Shown here: positions 1-9,300 of the stretch, piece by piece
Numbering within the stretch: position 1 is the stretch's first letter
Layout: the number at the start of each line of letters is the position of its first letter
Origin: Pseudomonadaceae bacterium SI-3
GTDB lineage: Bacteria; Pseudomonadota; Gammaproteobacteria; Pseudomonadales; Pseudomonadaceae
Assembly: GCA_004010935.1 (NCBI GenBank)
Contig: CP026511.1
Coordinates: 3,286,001-3,350,000 of the forward strand
Reading direction: 5' to 3'
Length of the DNA stretch: 64,000 bases
The notes under the pieces: model-generated
What the model was told of the DNA's origin: nothing
Databases searched by the model: none
What the model saw: the letters and a program-made list of their open reading frames with translations, nothing else
Made by a program: the position numbers and the translations under genes

Positions 1-2
1 TC

Positions 3-605
3 GGCGTGCTGTGGGACAGCCTGAACGGTTTGTCGGCCGGCGTGACACTGTTCAACACCGACTTCGAAGACAAGATCACCGAGCTTCGCCGTTGCTCGGA
101 CACCACCGGCAATGCGTCGGGCCAATGTGTGGTCAATGGCGAGGCGTACCGCTTCATCAGTGACCGGGTGAATGTCGACGAGGCTCGCATGCGCGGTGTC
201 GAAGCTACCTTTGACTGGGACATCACCGAGTCCCTCTCACTGGGCGCCAACTACACCTACACCGAATCGGAACAGCGCAGCGGCGACTTCCGGGGCGAAC
301 CGCTCAACCAGATGCCCAAGCACATGTTCAACACCCTGCTGGACTGGCAGGCCAGCGACCGCCTCGGCACCTGGGCGCGACTCAATTACCGCAGCGAAAC
401 CTCCGAGTACCTGTCGCGTACCAGCATGGCGGAGAGCACCCCTTCTTACACGCTGGTTGACCTGGGCGGTACCTATGACGTGAACCGCAACGTCAAGCTG
501 CTTGCTGGCGTCTACAACGTTTTCAACGAGCAGATTGAATACGACAGCTACGAAACCGTGCTCGACGGGCGTCGATACACGGTCGGGATGAACGTTTCGT
601 TCTGA
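3..605 (+). CDS. TonB-dependent receptor, C-terminal part (partial)
   Basis: This is the 3' end of an outer-membrane TonB-dependent receptor; the reading frame is open to the left edge, so the plug and the first barrel strands lie outside the window. About 200 residues are visible. They show alternating beta-strand patterns, the block VDEARMRGVEATFDWD typical of late barrel strands, the VYNVFNEQ strand common near the end of these barrels, and a terminal aromatic residue (ends VGMNVSF), which is the usual outer-membrane insertion signal. The pair of cysteines in the loop near CSDTTGNASGQC is like those of catecholate siderophore receptors (FepA/CirA group). The three genes that follow are typical iron-uptake partners. 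The substrate cannot be told from this fragment. Confidence 0.88.
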   Translation, partial: GVLWDSLNGLSAGVTLFNTDFEDKITELRRCSDTTGNASGQCVVNGEAYRFISDRVNVDEARMRGVEATFDWDITESLSLGANYTYTESEQRSGDFRGEPLNQMPKHMFNTLLDWQASDRLGTWARLNYRSETSEYLSRTSMAESTPSYTLVDLGGTYDVNRNVKLLAGVYNVFNEQIEYDSYETVLDGRRYTVGMNVSF

Positions 606-621
606 GGCGTGATGGATGAAA

Positions 622-649
622 GAGCCGCCCTGCCCGCGCAAGGCGGCTC
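622..649 (+). terminator. hairpin after the receptor gene
   Basis: An 8-bp perfect stem (GAGCCGCC / GGCGGCTC) with a 12-nt loop begins 17 nt after the receptor stop codon. It has no clear T run, so it is a possible weak or Rho-assisted terminator. The next gene starts about 145 nt further on. Confidence 0.4.
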
Positions 650-794
650 GCTTCGCTCCAGTCTTGCACTAACCATCGCCAATTTGGGCCGAGCGTATGG
701 GTGATACCCGTCTCGGTTCATCACAGCATCTGTGCCAGGCCGACTCTTGTGACGGTTGGGCATTTTTTCGTACGACCTTGCTCGGAATTCCGTC

Positions 795-1097
795 GTGACC
801 CGTTCTGCCATTCAATCGCGAAGCGCCTGGCCTGCCATCGCGGCCCGCATCGCACTGGCCCTTCTCGGCGGTTACGCCTTCACCTACGCCTTTACTGCCG
901 CGCTAGCGCGACTATTGCCGCTCGACCCGGTGGACGCCGTCACCGCTGCTTCGCTGCTGTCGTTCGTGGTGTATCTGGTGTTCATCCTCTGGGCGTTCGC
1001 GGCAGCCTCGCTGCGGCGGGTGCTGGTGGCCGTAGGGGTCGCGATCCCCTTGGCCATCGTAGGCTTCTGGCCGCAGCTGCTGGAGGTGCTGGGATGA
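795..1097 (+). CDS. DUF3649 family inner-membrane protein, iron uptake associated
   Basis: A 100-residue hydrophobic protein with about three predicted membrane segments (IALALLGGYAFTYAFTAALA, LLSFVVYLVFILWAFAAA and VAVGVAIPLAIVGFWPQLL). It matches the small DUF3649 proteins that sit next to PepSY proteins and TonB receptors in pseudomonads. Its biochemical role is not known. I chose the GTG at 795 because it gives VTRSAIQSRSAW directly before the first membrane segment; an in-frame TTG at 756 would add 13 residues. The stop overlaps the next start (ATGA at 1094-1097), showing translational coupling with the PepSY gene. Confidence 0.72.
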   Translation: MTRSAIQSRSAWPAIAARIALALLGGYAFTYAFTAALARLLPLDPVDAVTAASLLSFVVYLVFILWAFAAASLRRVLVAVGVAIPLAIVGFWPQLLEVLG

Positions 1098-2659
1098 AAG
1101 GTAGCCTGACGCAATCGATGTCCTGGCTGCATACCTGGTGCGGGCTTCTACTCGGCTGGATGCTCTTCGCCATCTTTCTCACCGGCACCCTGGCGGTGTT
1201 CGACAAGGAGATCAACTGGTGGATGCAACCTGAGCTGAGCGATCAGGCGCTGTCACCTGCCGCTGCGGCCAATGTGGCGCAGCGCTGGCTGGCAGAGCGT
1301 CACCCCGACGAAACGAACTGGAATATCAGCCTGCCCACCGCGCGTGCGCCCGATCTGGCCGTCTCGGTCGGTGAACGTCGCCGGGGTGGCGGCGGTGTGA
1401 CCCACCTCGACCCGTTGAGCGGGAAGACTGTCGAGCCGCGGGAAACCATCGGCGGCAACTTCTTCTTCCATTTCCATTACACCTTGCACCTGCCGCGCAC
1501 GCTGGGCGTATGGGTGGTGGGGTTCGCGGCCATGGCAATGCTGGTGGCGCTGATCAGCGGCATCATCATCCACAAGAAGATCTTCAAGGAGTTCTTCACC
1601 TTCCGTCCCGCCAAAGGCCAGCGATCCTGGCTCGACGCGCATAACGCCAGCGCCGTGCTGCTGTTGCCGTTTCACCTGATGATCACCTACACGGGGCTGG
1701 CGATCTTCTTTCTGCTCTATATGCCAGCGGCGGTGAACGCCCTGTACGACGGTGATCGCCAAGCCTATTTCCGCGAGGGGCAATCGGGCCGAGCAGCCGA
1801 GCAGGCGCCGCGAGGCGAAGGCCGTGGCAGCAAGGCCGTCTCGGCACCGGCGGCGCCGCTGCTACCGCTTAGCGAGATAATCAGCAGGGCTGAGGCCCAC
1901 TATGGTCAAGGCATGATCGGCAGCCTGACGGTGAGCAATCCCGGCCGAGCCAATGCCCAGGTCACGGCGCGCCCCGTGCTGGGCAACCGCATCGAACTGA
2001 GCAAGGGCGAAGGCATGGTCTTCGACGGCCTCAGCGGCAAACTGATCCAGGCGCCGGAGCCGTCACGCACCAGCCAACTGACCCAACGGGTGATGGCGGG
2101 CCTGCACTTCGCGCAGTTCGGCGGCTATCCGATGCGCTGGCTGTATTTCATCTGCGGCCTGGTCAGCTGCGCCATGATCGGCACAGGCGTCATCCTGTAC
2201 GCGGTCAAACAGCGCAAGCAGGCCAAGGCCAACCCGCAATTCCTGCGCGTGGTAGAGAGCCTCAACGTAGCGGTAGTCGCCGGGCTTTTGCTGGCCTGTA
2301 TCACGCTGTTGTGGGCCAACCGGCTGCTACCGGCAGAACTGGCCGCACGTCAGAACTGGGAGCTGCGGCTGTTCTTCGGCGTCTGGGCGCTCAGTTGGCT
2401 GCACGGCTGGCTCCGCAAGCCGTTGTCAGCTTGGCGCGAACAGCTCATGGCCGCTGCACTCCTGGCTGTCACGCTGCCAGTGCTGGACCTTTGGACCACC
2501 CAGGGGGCGCTGGACACCATGCGGCTGTCCCTTTTAGCAAGCGTGGCTTCGATGGGCCTGCTGCTGGGCTGGACGGTGTGGAAAATCCCCACAGTGGTTG
2601 CCGCGCGGAAGGCGCGCTCGGCTCGCCTTGAGCGTTCCGTTGCCGGAGCCTCCTCATGA
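1094..2659 (+). CDS. PepSY-associated TM domain protein (iron uptake)
   Basis: A 521-residue inner-membrane protein of the PepSY-TM family. The first membrane segment (residues about 8-32, LHTWCGLLLGWMLFAIFLTG) and the following DKEINWWMQPEL are family hallmarks, and a second block (FHFHYTLHLPRTLGVWVVGF, then LDAHNASAVLLLPFHLMITYTGL) carries the conserved histidines that may bind haem or metal. Four more hydrophobic segments are visible, followed by a basic tail. Members are often Fur-regulated and are proposed to be ferric-siderophore reductases at the inner membrane; that function is inference here. It overlaps the upstream DUF3649 gene and the downstream DUF3325 gene by ATGA junctions, so the three are one operon. 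Confidence 0.85.
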   Translation: MKGSLTQSMSWLHTWCGLLLGWMLFAIFLTGTLAVFDKEINWWMQPELSDQALSPAAAANVAQRWLAERHPDETNWNISLPTARAPDLAVSVGERRRGGGGVTHLDPLSGKTVEPRETIGGNFFFHFHYTLHLPRTLGVWVVGFAAMAMLVALISGIIIHKKIFKEFFTFRPAKGQRSWLDAHNASAVLLLPFHLMITYTGLAIFFLLYMPAAVNALYDGDRQAYFREGQSGRAAEQAPRGEGRGSKAVSAPAAPLLPLSEIISRAEAHYGQGMIGSLTVSNPGRANAQVTARPVLGNRIELSKGEGMVFDGLSGKLIQAPEPSRTSQLTQRVMAGLHFAQFGGYPMRWLYFICGLVSCAMIGTGVILYAVKQRKQAKANPQFLRVVESLNVAVVAGLLLACITLLWANRLLPAELAARQNWELRLFFGVWALSWLHGWLRKPLSAWREQLMAAALLAVTLPVLDLWTTQGALDTMRLSLLASVASMGLLLGWTVWKIPTVVAARKARSARLERSVAGASS

Positions 2660-2991
2660 ACGGTTCCGCGCTGTTCGCAAGCCTCCTGCTCGCCTACGCC
2701 GGCATGCTGGGTTTCTGCCTGGGTAAAGAGCGTCACTGGAAGCAGTTGGTCAATCCGCGAGTGCCAACCGGGCTTCGTCGGCTATGCGCGCCATTGGGCG
2801 GGCTCCTGCTCGGGCTCGCGATATATGCGTCCTGCCAGGTTTGGCCCGGCGGCATGGGGGTGGTTGGCTGGTTCGGCCTTATCTCACTGGCAGGCTTTGC
2901 CTTGCTGTTATTACTTCCCTACGCGCCGCGCCTGGCCGTGAGCCTGCCGCTGTTGGGAGGACTGGTTTGGGCAGCCGCTGCCCTCACCTGA
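2656..2991 (+). CDS. DUF3325 family inner-membrane protein
   Basis: A 111-residue protein with an N-terminal membrane segment (FASLLLAYAGMLGFCL), the conserved GKERHWKQL-type motif of DUF3325, and three further hydrophobic segments. It starts inside the stop codon of the PepSY gene (ATGA), the usual arrangement for this family at the end of iron-uptake operons. No catalytic residues are recognisable and the role is unknown. Confidence 0.75.
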   Translation: MNGSALFASLLLAYAGMLGFCLGKERHWKQLVNPRVPTGLRRLCAPLGGLLLGLAIYASCQVWPGGMGVVGWFGLISLAGFALLLLLPYAPRLAVSLPLLGGLVWAAAALT

Positions 2992-3307
2992 CCACCAGGC
3001 AAAATCGCCTCTCAACCAAGCACCGACAATAAAACCGACGTTGCTGTATCGTGAGTCCATTGCTGCGACAGCATTCTTCCTGCAAGCGGGGCGGCCTTTA
3101 CGCCCTTCCGCTTACATGGCTCGCCGAATCTTGACGCCTCTGCCATCCCGCCATGCGGTGTGGCGTATTCACGAGGCCGTACGGCGATTTGGCAGAAACC
3201 GGCAATCGGTTTCCCGTTGTTCCGAAAGCTTGCCGCCGTGGTTCCTCTCGACAGGATCCGGCGCCTCTACGCCTGCTCCCCTATATCCGCTAGTCGGACA
3301 GGCGCAC
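2992..3307. other. intergenic region before the glucan synthase gene
   Basis: 316 bp without a convincing gene. The frame of the downstream synthase stays open back to 3041, but the extra 89 residues are low in family character and lack a good ribosome binding site. A small inverted repeat (GAAACCG / CGGTTTC, 3195-3213) is the only structure I see. The promoter of the synthase gene presumably lies here. Confidence 0.5.
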
Positions 3308-6300
3308 ATGACCTCAGTTTTCCGTCACATTCTCGGACGCCACAAGCGCTCGCCCCTCTGGAACGACCGTGCGCCCGTGCGCGACGAGCTGTTCGGTATC
3401 GAACGGCTGGAACACCACGCCCGTAGCCTGGCCGCGGCCCAGCCCGTCACCGACAGCCCACCCGCCGTCATGCCACTGCACGCGCGGCTGAACGACAACG
3501 CGGCGGTATTGCTGGCAGCTTACCGCGCCAGCGCCGCGGAGCTGGAAAGTGGGCGCAGCGTGGTACCCGCCGCAGAATGGCTGCTGGACAACTATCACCT
3601 GGTCGAAGCGCAGATCCGCGAGATTCGTGACGACTTACCACCGGGCTTCTACCGCCAGTTACCGAAGCTGGCCGAAGGCCCCTTCACCGGTTATCCCCGT
3701 GTATTCGGCATCGCCTGGGCGTTCGTCGCCCATACCGACAGCCATTTCGATCCCGAGACGCTGCGCCGCTTCATCAGCGCCTACCAGCAAGTCCAGCCGC
3801 TGAGCATCGGTGAGTTGTGGGCGGTGGCGATCACCCTGCGCATCGTGCTGATCGAAAACCTGCGGCGCCTGAGCGACCAGATCACCGATGGCCGCGCCAC
3901 TCGTGCTGCGGCCGATGACATGGCCAACCGGTTGCTGTCGGCCGTCTCTGCGAAAAAAGCGCTGGAGGACGAAATTGCCTCGCGTGGTAGCGCGCCGATG
4001 TCCGAAGTGTTCGCCGCGGAACTGGCCAAACGGCTACGCGACCAGGACCCGAACACCACACCTGCTCTGGGCTGGCTGGAAGAGCTACTGGGTCAGCAAG
4101 ACAGCTCCATCGATCAGGTGGTGCAGCATTCGCAGCAACGCCAGGGCGCGTCCAACGTCAGTGTGCGCAACGTGATGACCAGCATGCGGCTGATCTCGGA
4201 TATCGACTGGACCGAACTGTTCGAGAGCGTCAGCCTGGTCGACGAGCGACTGCGCGCCGGCAGCGCTTTCGCCATCATGGATTTCCCCACACGCAACCTG
4301 TACCGCAGCGCTATCGAACAACTGGCGCGCGGCTCCAGCGCGACCGAGCTGGACGTCGCCAGCGCCGCACTCAGCGCCGCAGCGGCTGCCCCCACGCACG
4401 ATCTCGCGCAGGACGAGCGCGTGGGCGATCCGGGCTATCACCTGATCGGCGAGGGCCGCCTGGCCCTAGAACGCAGCATCGGCTTCAGCCCGCCGCTGGG
4501 ATTGCGCCTGAGCCGATTCCATATACAGCTCGGGATCGTCGGCTATGTCGGCTCGATTCTGCTGGTGGCCGCGCTGCTGCTGTCGGTCGGCCTGCAAGCG
4601 CTGACCAGCGTCGGCGTTGGTGCCGGATGGCTCGCACTGCTGGCCGTGGTCGCATTCCTGCCGATCACCGATGTGGCCACCACGCTGGTCAACCGCGTGG
4701 TGACCTGGCGTTTCGGTGCCATGACCCTGCCCGGGCTGGACCTGACCACCGGCGTGCCACAGTCTCTACGCACCCTGGTCGCCGTACCCACGTTGCTGAC
4801 CAACGAAGCGGACCTGCTGGAGCAGATCGAACGCATCGAAGTGCATCACCTGGCGGGCGCTGGTGGTGACCTCACCTTTGCGCTGCTGACCGATGGGCTG
4901 GATGCCGAGTCGGAAACCATGCCTGGCGATGCGCATCTGCTCGCCGTCGCCGTTGGCGCCATTGCCGCCCTGAACGAACGCTATGGCCCGGCACCTGGCG
5001 GCAGCCGCTTTCTGATCTTGCACCGCCGACGCCAGTTCAATCCCAGCGAGGGACGCTGGATGGGCTGGGAGCGCAAGCGCGGCAAGCTGCATGAGTTGAA
5101 CCAGCTGCTGCGCGGCGCCACCGACACCAGCTATATGCCGTTGGCCGGTTGCACGCAGCAGGTGCCCACCGATGTGCGTTATGTGATCACGTTGGACGCC
5201 GACACCCGGCTGCCGCGCGATGCCGCCATGCGCCTGATCGGCAAGATGGCGCACCCGCTCAATCGCCCGCGCTTCAGCGTGTCCGAACAACGGGTGGTCA
5301 ATGGGTACGCGATCCTTCAACCACGGGTCACGCCATCGCTGCCGGTGGGGCGCGAAGGTTCGTTCTATCAGCGCGTTTTCTCCAGCCCTGGTGGTATGGA
5401 CCCCTACGCCGCGGCTGTCTCCGATGTCTATCAGGACCTGTTCGGTGAAGGCTCGTACACCGGCAAGGGCATCTATGACATTGATGCGTTCGAGGCGGCA
5501 CTCGCCGGTCGGGTACCGGAAAACACCATGCTCAGCCACGACCTGTTCGAGGGCGTCTTTGCTCGTGCAGGGCTGGCAACGGATGTGGAGGTGGTCGAGG
5601 AGTTTCCGTCACGCTATGACGTCTCCGGTAAGCGCCAGCACCGCTGGACCCGTGGCGACTGGCAGCTATTGCCATGGATATTCGGCGCCCGCAGCGGCAC
5701 TCAGGCGCTGCCGGATATTGGCCGCTTCAAGATGCTCGACAACCTGCGCCGTTCATTGGTCGCACCGCTCACCCTGCTCGCATTGACGCTGTGCTGGCTG
5801 CTGCCTCTCCCGGCCGCGCTGGTTGGCACCTTGCTCATACTCGCGACGATGGCCATTCCCGCCGTACTGCCGATCTGCTTTGCACTGCTGCCCGCCCGCA
5901 GCGGCATTTGCATGCAAAGCCACCTGCGAAGGCTGCGCGACGACCTGCGCCTGGCTGCCTCGCAAACAGGGTTGAACCTGGTCTTTTTGCCGGACCAGGC
6001 CTGGCGCATGGTCGATGCCATCGTGCGGACGCTGTCTCGCCTATCGTCCCGACGCAATCTGCTGGAATGGACCACTGCCGCACAATCGGCCATCAGCCCG
6101 CGCCTGAAGCTCAGCGGTTTCTATCGCGGCATGGCCGGCGGCACGGCCTTGGGCGTTGGCGCTGCGCTCTTCGCGCTGCTGATCGCTCCCGGCTCCTGGC
6201 CCGTGGTGCTGCCCTTCGCCCTGCTCTGGCTGGGCGCACCTGCGATCGCCCTGTGGGCCAGCCGCTCACCGCGCATCGCGCCCCGGCAGACGCTTGCCGA

Positions 6301-9300
6301 ACCGGACGCCGAAGAGCTGCGCCTGATCGCCCGACGCACCTGGCGCTTCTTTGAAACCTTCGTCACGCCGGCCGACAACATGCTGCCGCCGGACAATTTC
6401 CAGGAAGACCCCAAGCCGGTCGTCGCCCGCCGGACCTCGCCCACCAACATGGGCCTTTACCTGCTCTCGGCCATCACCGCGCGTGATTTCGGCTGGGCCG
6501 GCACCCTGCAAACCCTCGACCGTCTGGAAGCAACGCTGGACAGCATGAGCCGTCTGCAGCGCCACCGCGGCCACTTCTTCAACTGGTACGCCACCGAAGA
6601 CATGCGGGCGCTAGAGCCGCCTTATGTGTCGGCCGTGGATAGCGGCAACCTTGCCGGCCACCTGATCGCCCTCGCCAATGCCTGCGAGGAGTGGCTCGAG
6701 GCACCCACCGCACCGAATGCACGCGCGGGCCTGCAGGACACCCTGGTACTGATTCGCCAGGCTATGACCGCGCTGCCGGCCGCCAGTGGCGAGCGTGGCC
6801 GTCCACTTTCCGAGCTGCTCGACGAGATCAGCGCGCAGCTCGACGAGGAGCAGGCGCTCGATACGCTGTCCGCGACGCTCCAGCAACGGGCCGAAAAGGC
6901 CGCTCGCCTGGGCCTGGAACTCTGCCCGCCGGGTGAAGGCGACGAGTCGTCCGACCTGCGATTCTGGATCGATGCATTGGGCCAGACCCTGGCCGAGCAC
7001 GCTCGCGACCGCCAGCTGCAAGGCGAAACGCTGAGCGATGCGCAGAACCGCCTGCGCGAACTTTCGCGCAGCACCCGGCAGATGGCGCTGGAGATGGACT
7101 TCGCCTTTCTGCTCGACCCCGAACGCAAGCTGTTGTCGATCGGCTATGGACTGGCCGAAAACAGCCTCGACCCCAGTTGCTACGACTTGCTGGCATCGGA
7201 AGCGCGTCTGGCCAGCCTGTTCGCCATCGCCAAAGGCGACGTGACCACCCGTCACTGGTTCCGCCTGGGCCGCACCGCGACACCGCTGGGCAACGGCTCA
7301 GCGCTGATTTCCTGGTCGGGCTCGATGTTCGAATACCTGATGCCCTCGCTGGTCATGCGCGCGCCGGCAGGCAGTCTGCTGGAGCAGACCAACAGCCTCG
7401 TGGTGCAGCGCCAGCAGGATTACGGCAACGACCGGAATGTCCCGTGGGGCGTATCGGAGTCGGCGTATCACGCCCGCGACATGGAATTCACCTATCAGTA
7501 TTCCAACTTCGGCGTGCCGGGCTTGGGCCTCAAGCGCGGGCTGGCGGAGAACCTCGTCATCGCGCCCTACGCCACCGGCCTTGCCACCATGGTCGACGCT
7601 CCGGGCGCACAAGCGAACTTCCGCCGCATGGCAGCGATGGGCGCGGTCGGCCGCTACGGTTTCTACGAGGCACTGGACTTCACCCCGGCGCGACTGCCGG
7701 ACGGCCAGTCCTTCGTCATCGTGCGCAACTACATGGCTCACCATCAGGGCATGACCATCGTCGCCATCGCCAACACCCTGCTGGACGGACAGATGCGCGC
7801 CCGCTTCCATCGCGAGCCGATGATCCAGGCCTGTGAACTGCTCCTGCAGGAGCGCATGCCGCGTGACGTGGCCATCGCCCATCCGCGCGCCGAAGAAGTG
7901 AAGATCCGTGCTGTCGAGGGCAGCGGCGATCCGCAAGCCCTGCGCCGGCTCAACACGGCCGCCGCCGGAGCCGCCCCTGTCACCCACCTGCTCAGCAACG
8001 GCCGTTACGCCGTTATGCTCACCGCCGCCGGCGCAGGTTACAGCCGCTGGCGCGATATCGCGGTCACCCGCTGGCGTGAAGATGCCAGCCGTGATGACTA
8101 CGGCTCGTTCATCTTCCTCCGTGATACGGCAGACGGCCGCGTCTGGCCGGCAGGCGGGCAGCCCATTGGCAGCGATGCGCTGAGCCATGAGGTGATATTC
8201 GGCGAGGATCGTGCCGAGTTCATTCGTCACGACAAGGACCTGTCCACCATCCTCGATGTGCTGGTGTCCGGTGAGGATGACGGCGAAGTACGCCGCGTCT
8301 CGCTCGCCAACAGCGGCCCTGACGCTCGTGAGATCGAGCTGACCTCCTACAGCGAAGTGGTGCTTACGACGCCATCCACCGACAACGCGCACCCGGCCTT
8401 TGCCAAACTCTTCGTAGTCACCGAATACCTGCCAGAGTTCGGCGCGCTGCTGGCCACCCGACGCCTGCGCAGCGAGGGCGAGCGCCCGATCTGGGCCGCA
8501 CATTTTGCCGTGGCCGAAGGTGAAGTCGTGGCCGATCCGCAGTATGAAACCGACCGGGCCCGCTTCATCGGCCAGCGGCCAAGCGTTGCGGCTGCCGCGG
8601 TGGTTGCCGAAGGGCTGCCACTGTCGAATACGGTGGGCACCGTGCTCGACCCGATCTTCGCGCTCAAATACCGGGTCAAGGTCGCACCGGGCAAGGTCGC
8701 CCGTGTGGCGTTCTGGACGTTGGTGGCCAACTCGCGCGACGAGCTGCTCAACCTGATCGAGAAACACCATGACCGCAGCGCCTACGACCGCGCCAAAACC
8801 CTGGCCTGGACACAAGCACAGGTTCAGCTGCGTCACCTGGACATCAAGCCGGCTGAAGCAGCCGACTTCCAGCGCCTGGCCGCGCCCATCCTCTATGCCG
8901 ATCCGCAGTTTCGTGCGCCCTCGGCGGCAATCATCGAAGGCGCCGGTGCCCAGTCCGGTCTCTGGCCGCACGCGATCTCCGGTGACCTGCCCATCGTCCT
9001 GCTGCGCATCGACGACATTCAGGACATCGCCCAGGTTCGCCAGCTGCTGCGTGCCCATGAGTACTGGCGCATGAAGCGCCTGGCGGTGGATCTGGTGATT
9101 CTCAACGAGCACGCCAGCTCCTACCTGCAGGACCTGCAGATCGCGATCGAAACCGCCGTTCGCAGCAGTCAGTCGCGCCCGCGCTTCGGCGCCGAGCTCG
9201 CCCAGGGTTCGGTGTACATGCTGCGCTCCGACCTGCTGAACACCGAGGCGCGTGCGTTGCTGCGCAGCGTGGCTCGCGTCTCGCTGATCGCCCGCCGCGG

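Noticed and set aside
701..1093. Long frame joining the DUF3649 region to the PepSY gene as one 652-residue protein
   Set aside because: The DUF3649 protein is encoded in another frame there and its stop overlaps the PepSY start by ATGA; the PepSY family begins at MKGSLTQSMSWLH.
3041..3307. An 89-residue N-terminal extension of the glucan synthase
   Set aside because: It lacks a ribosome binding site at its start, and the protein from 3308 already has the usual family length.
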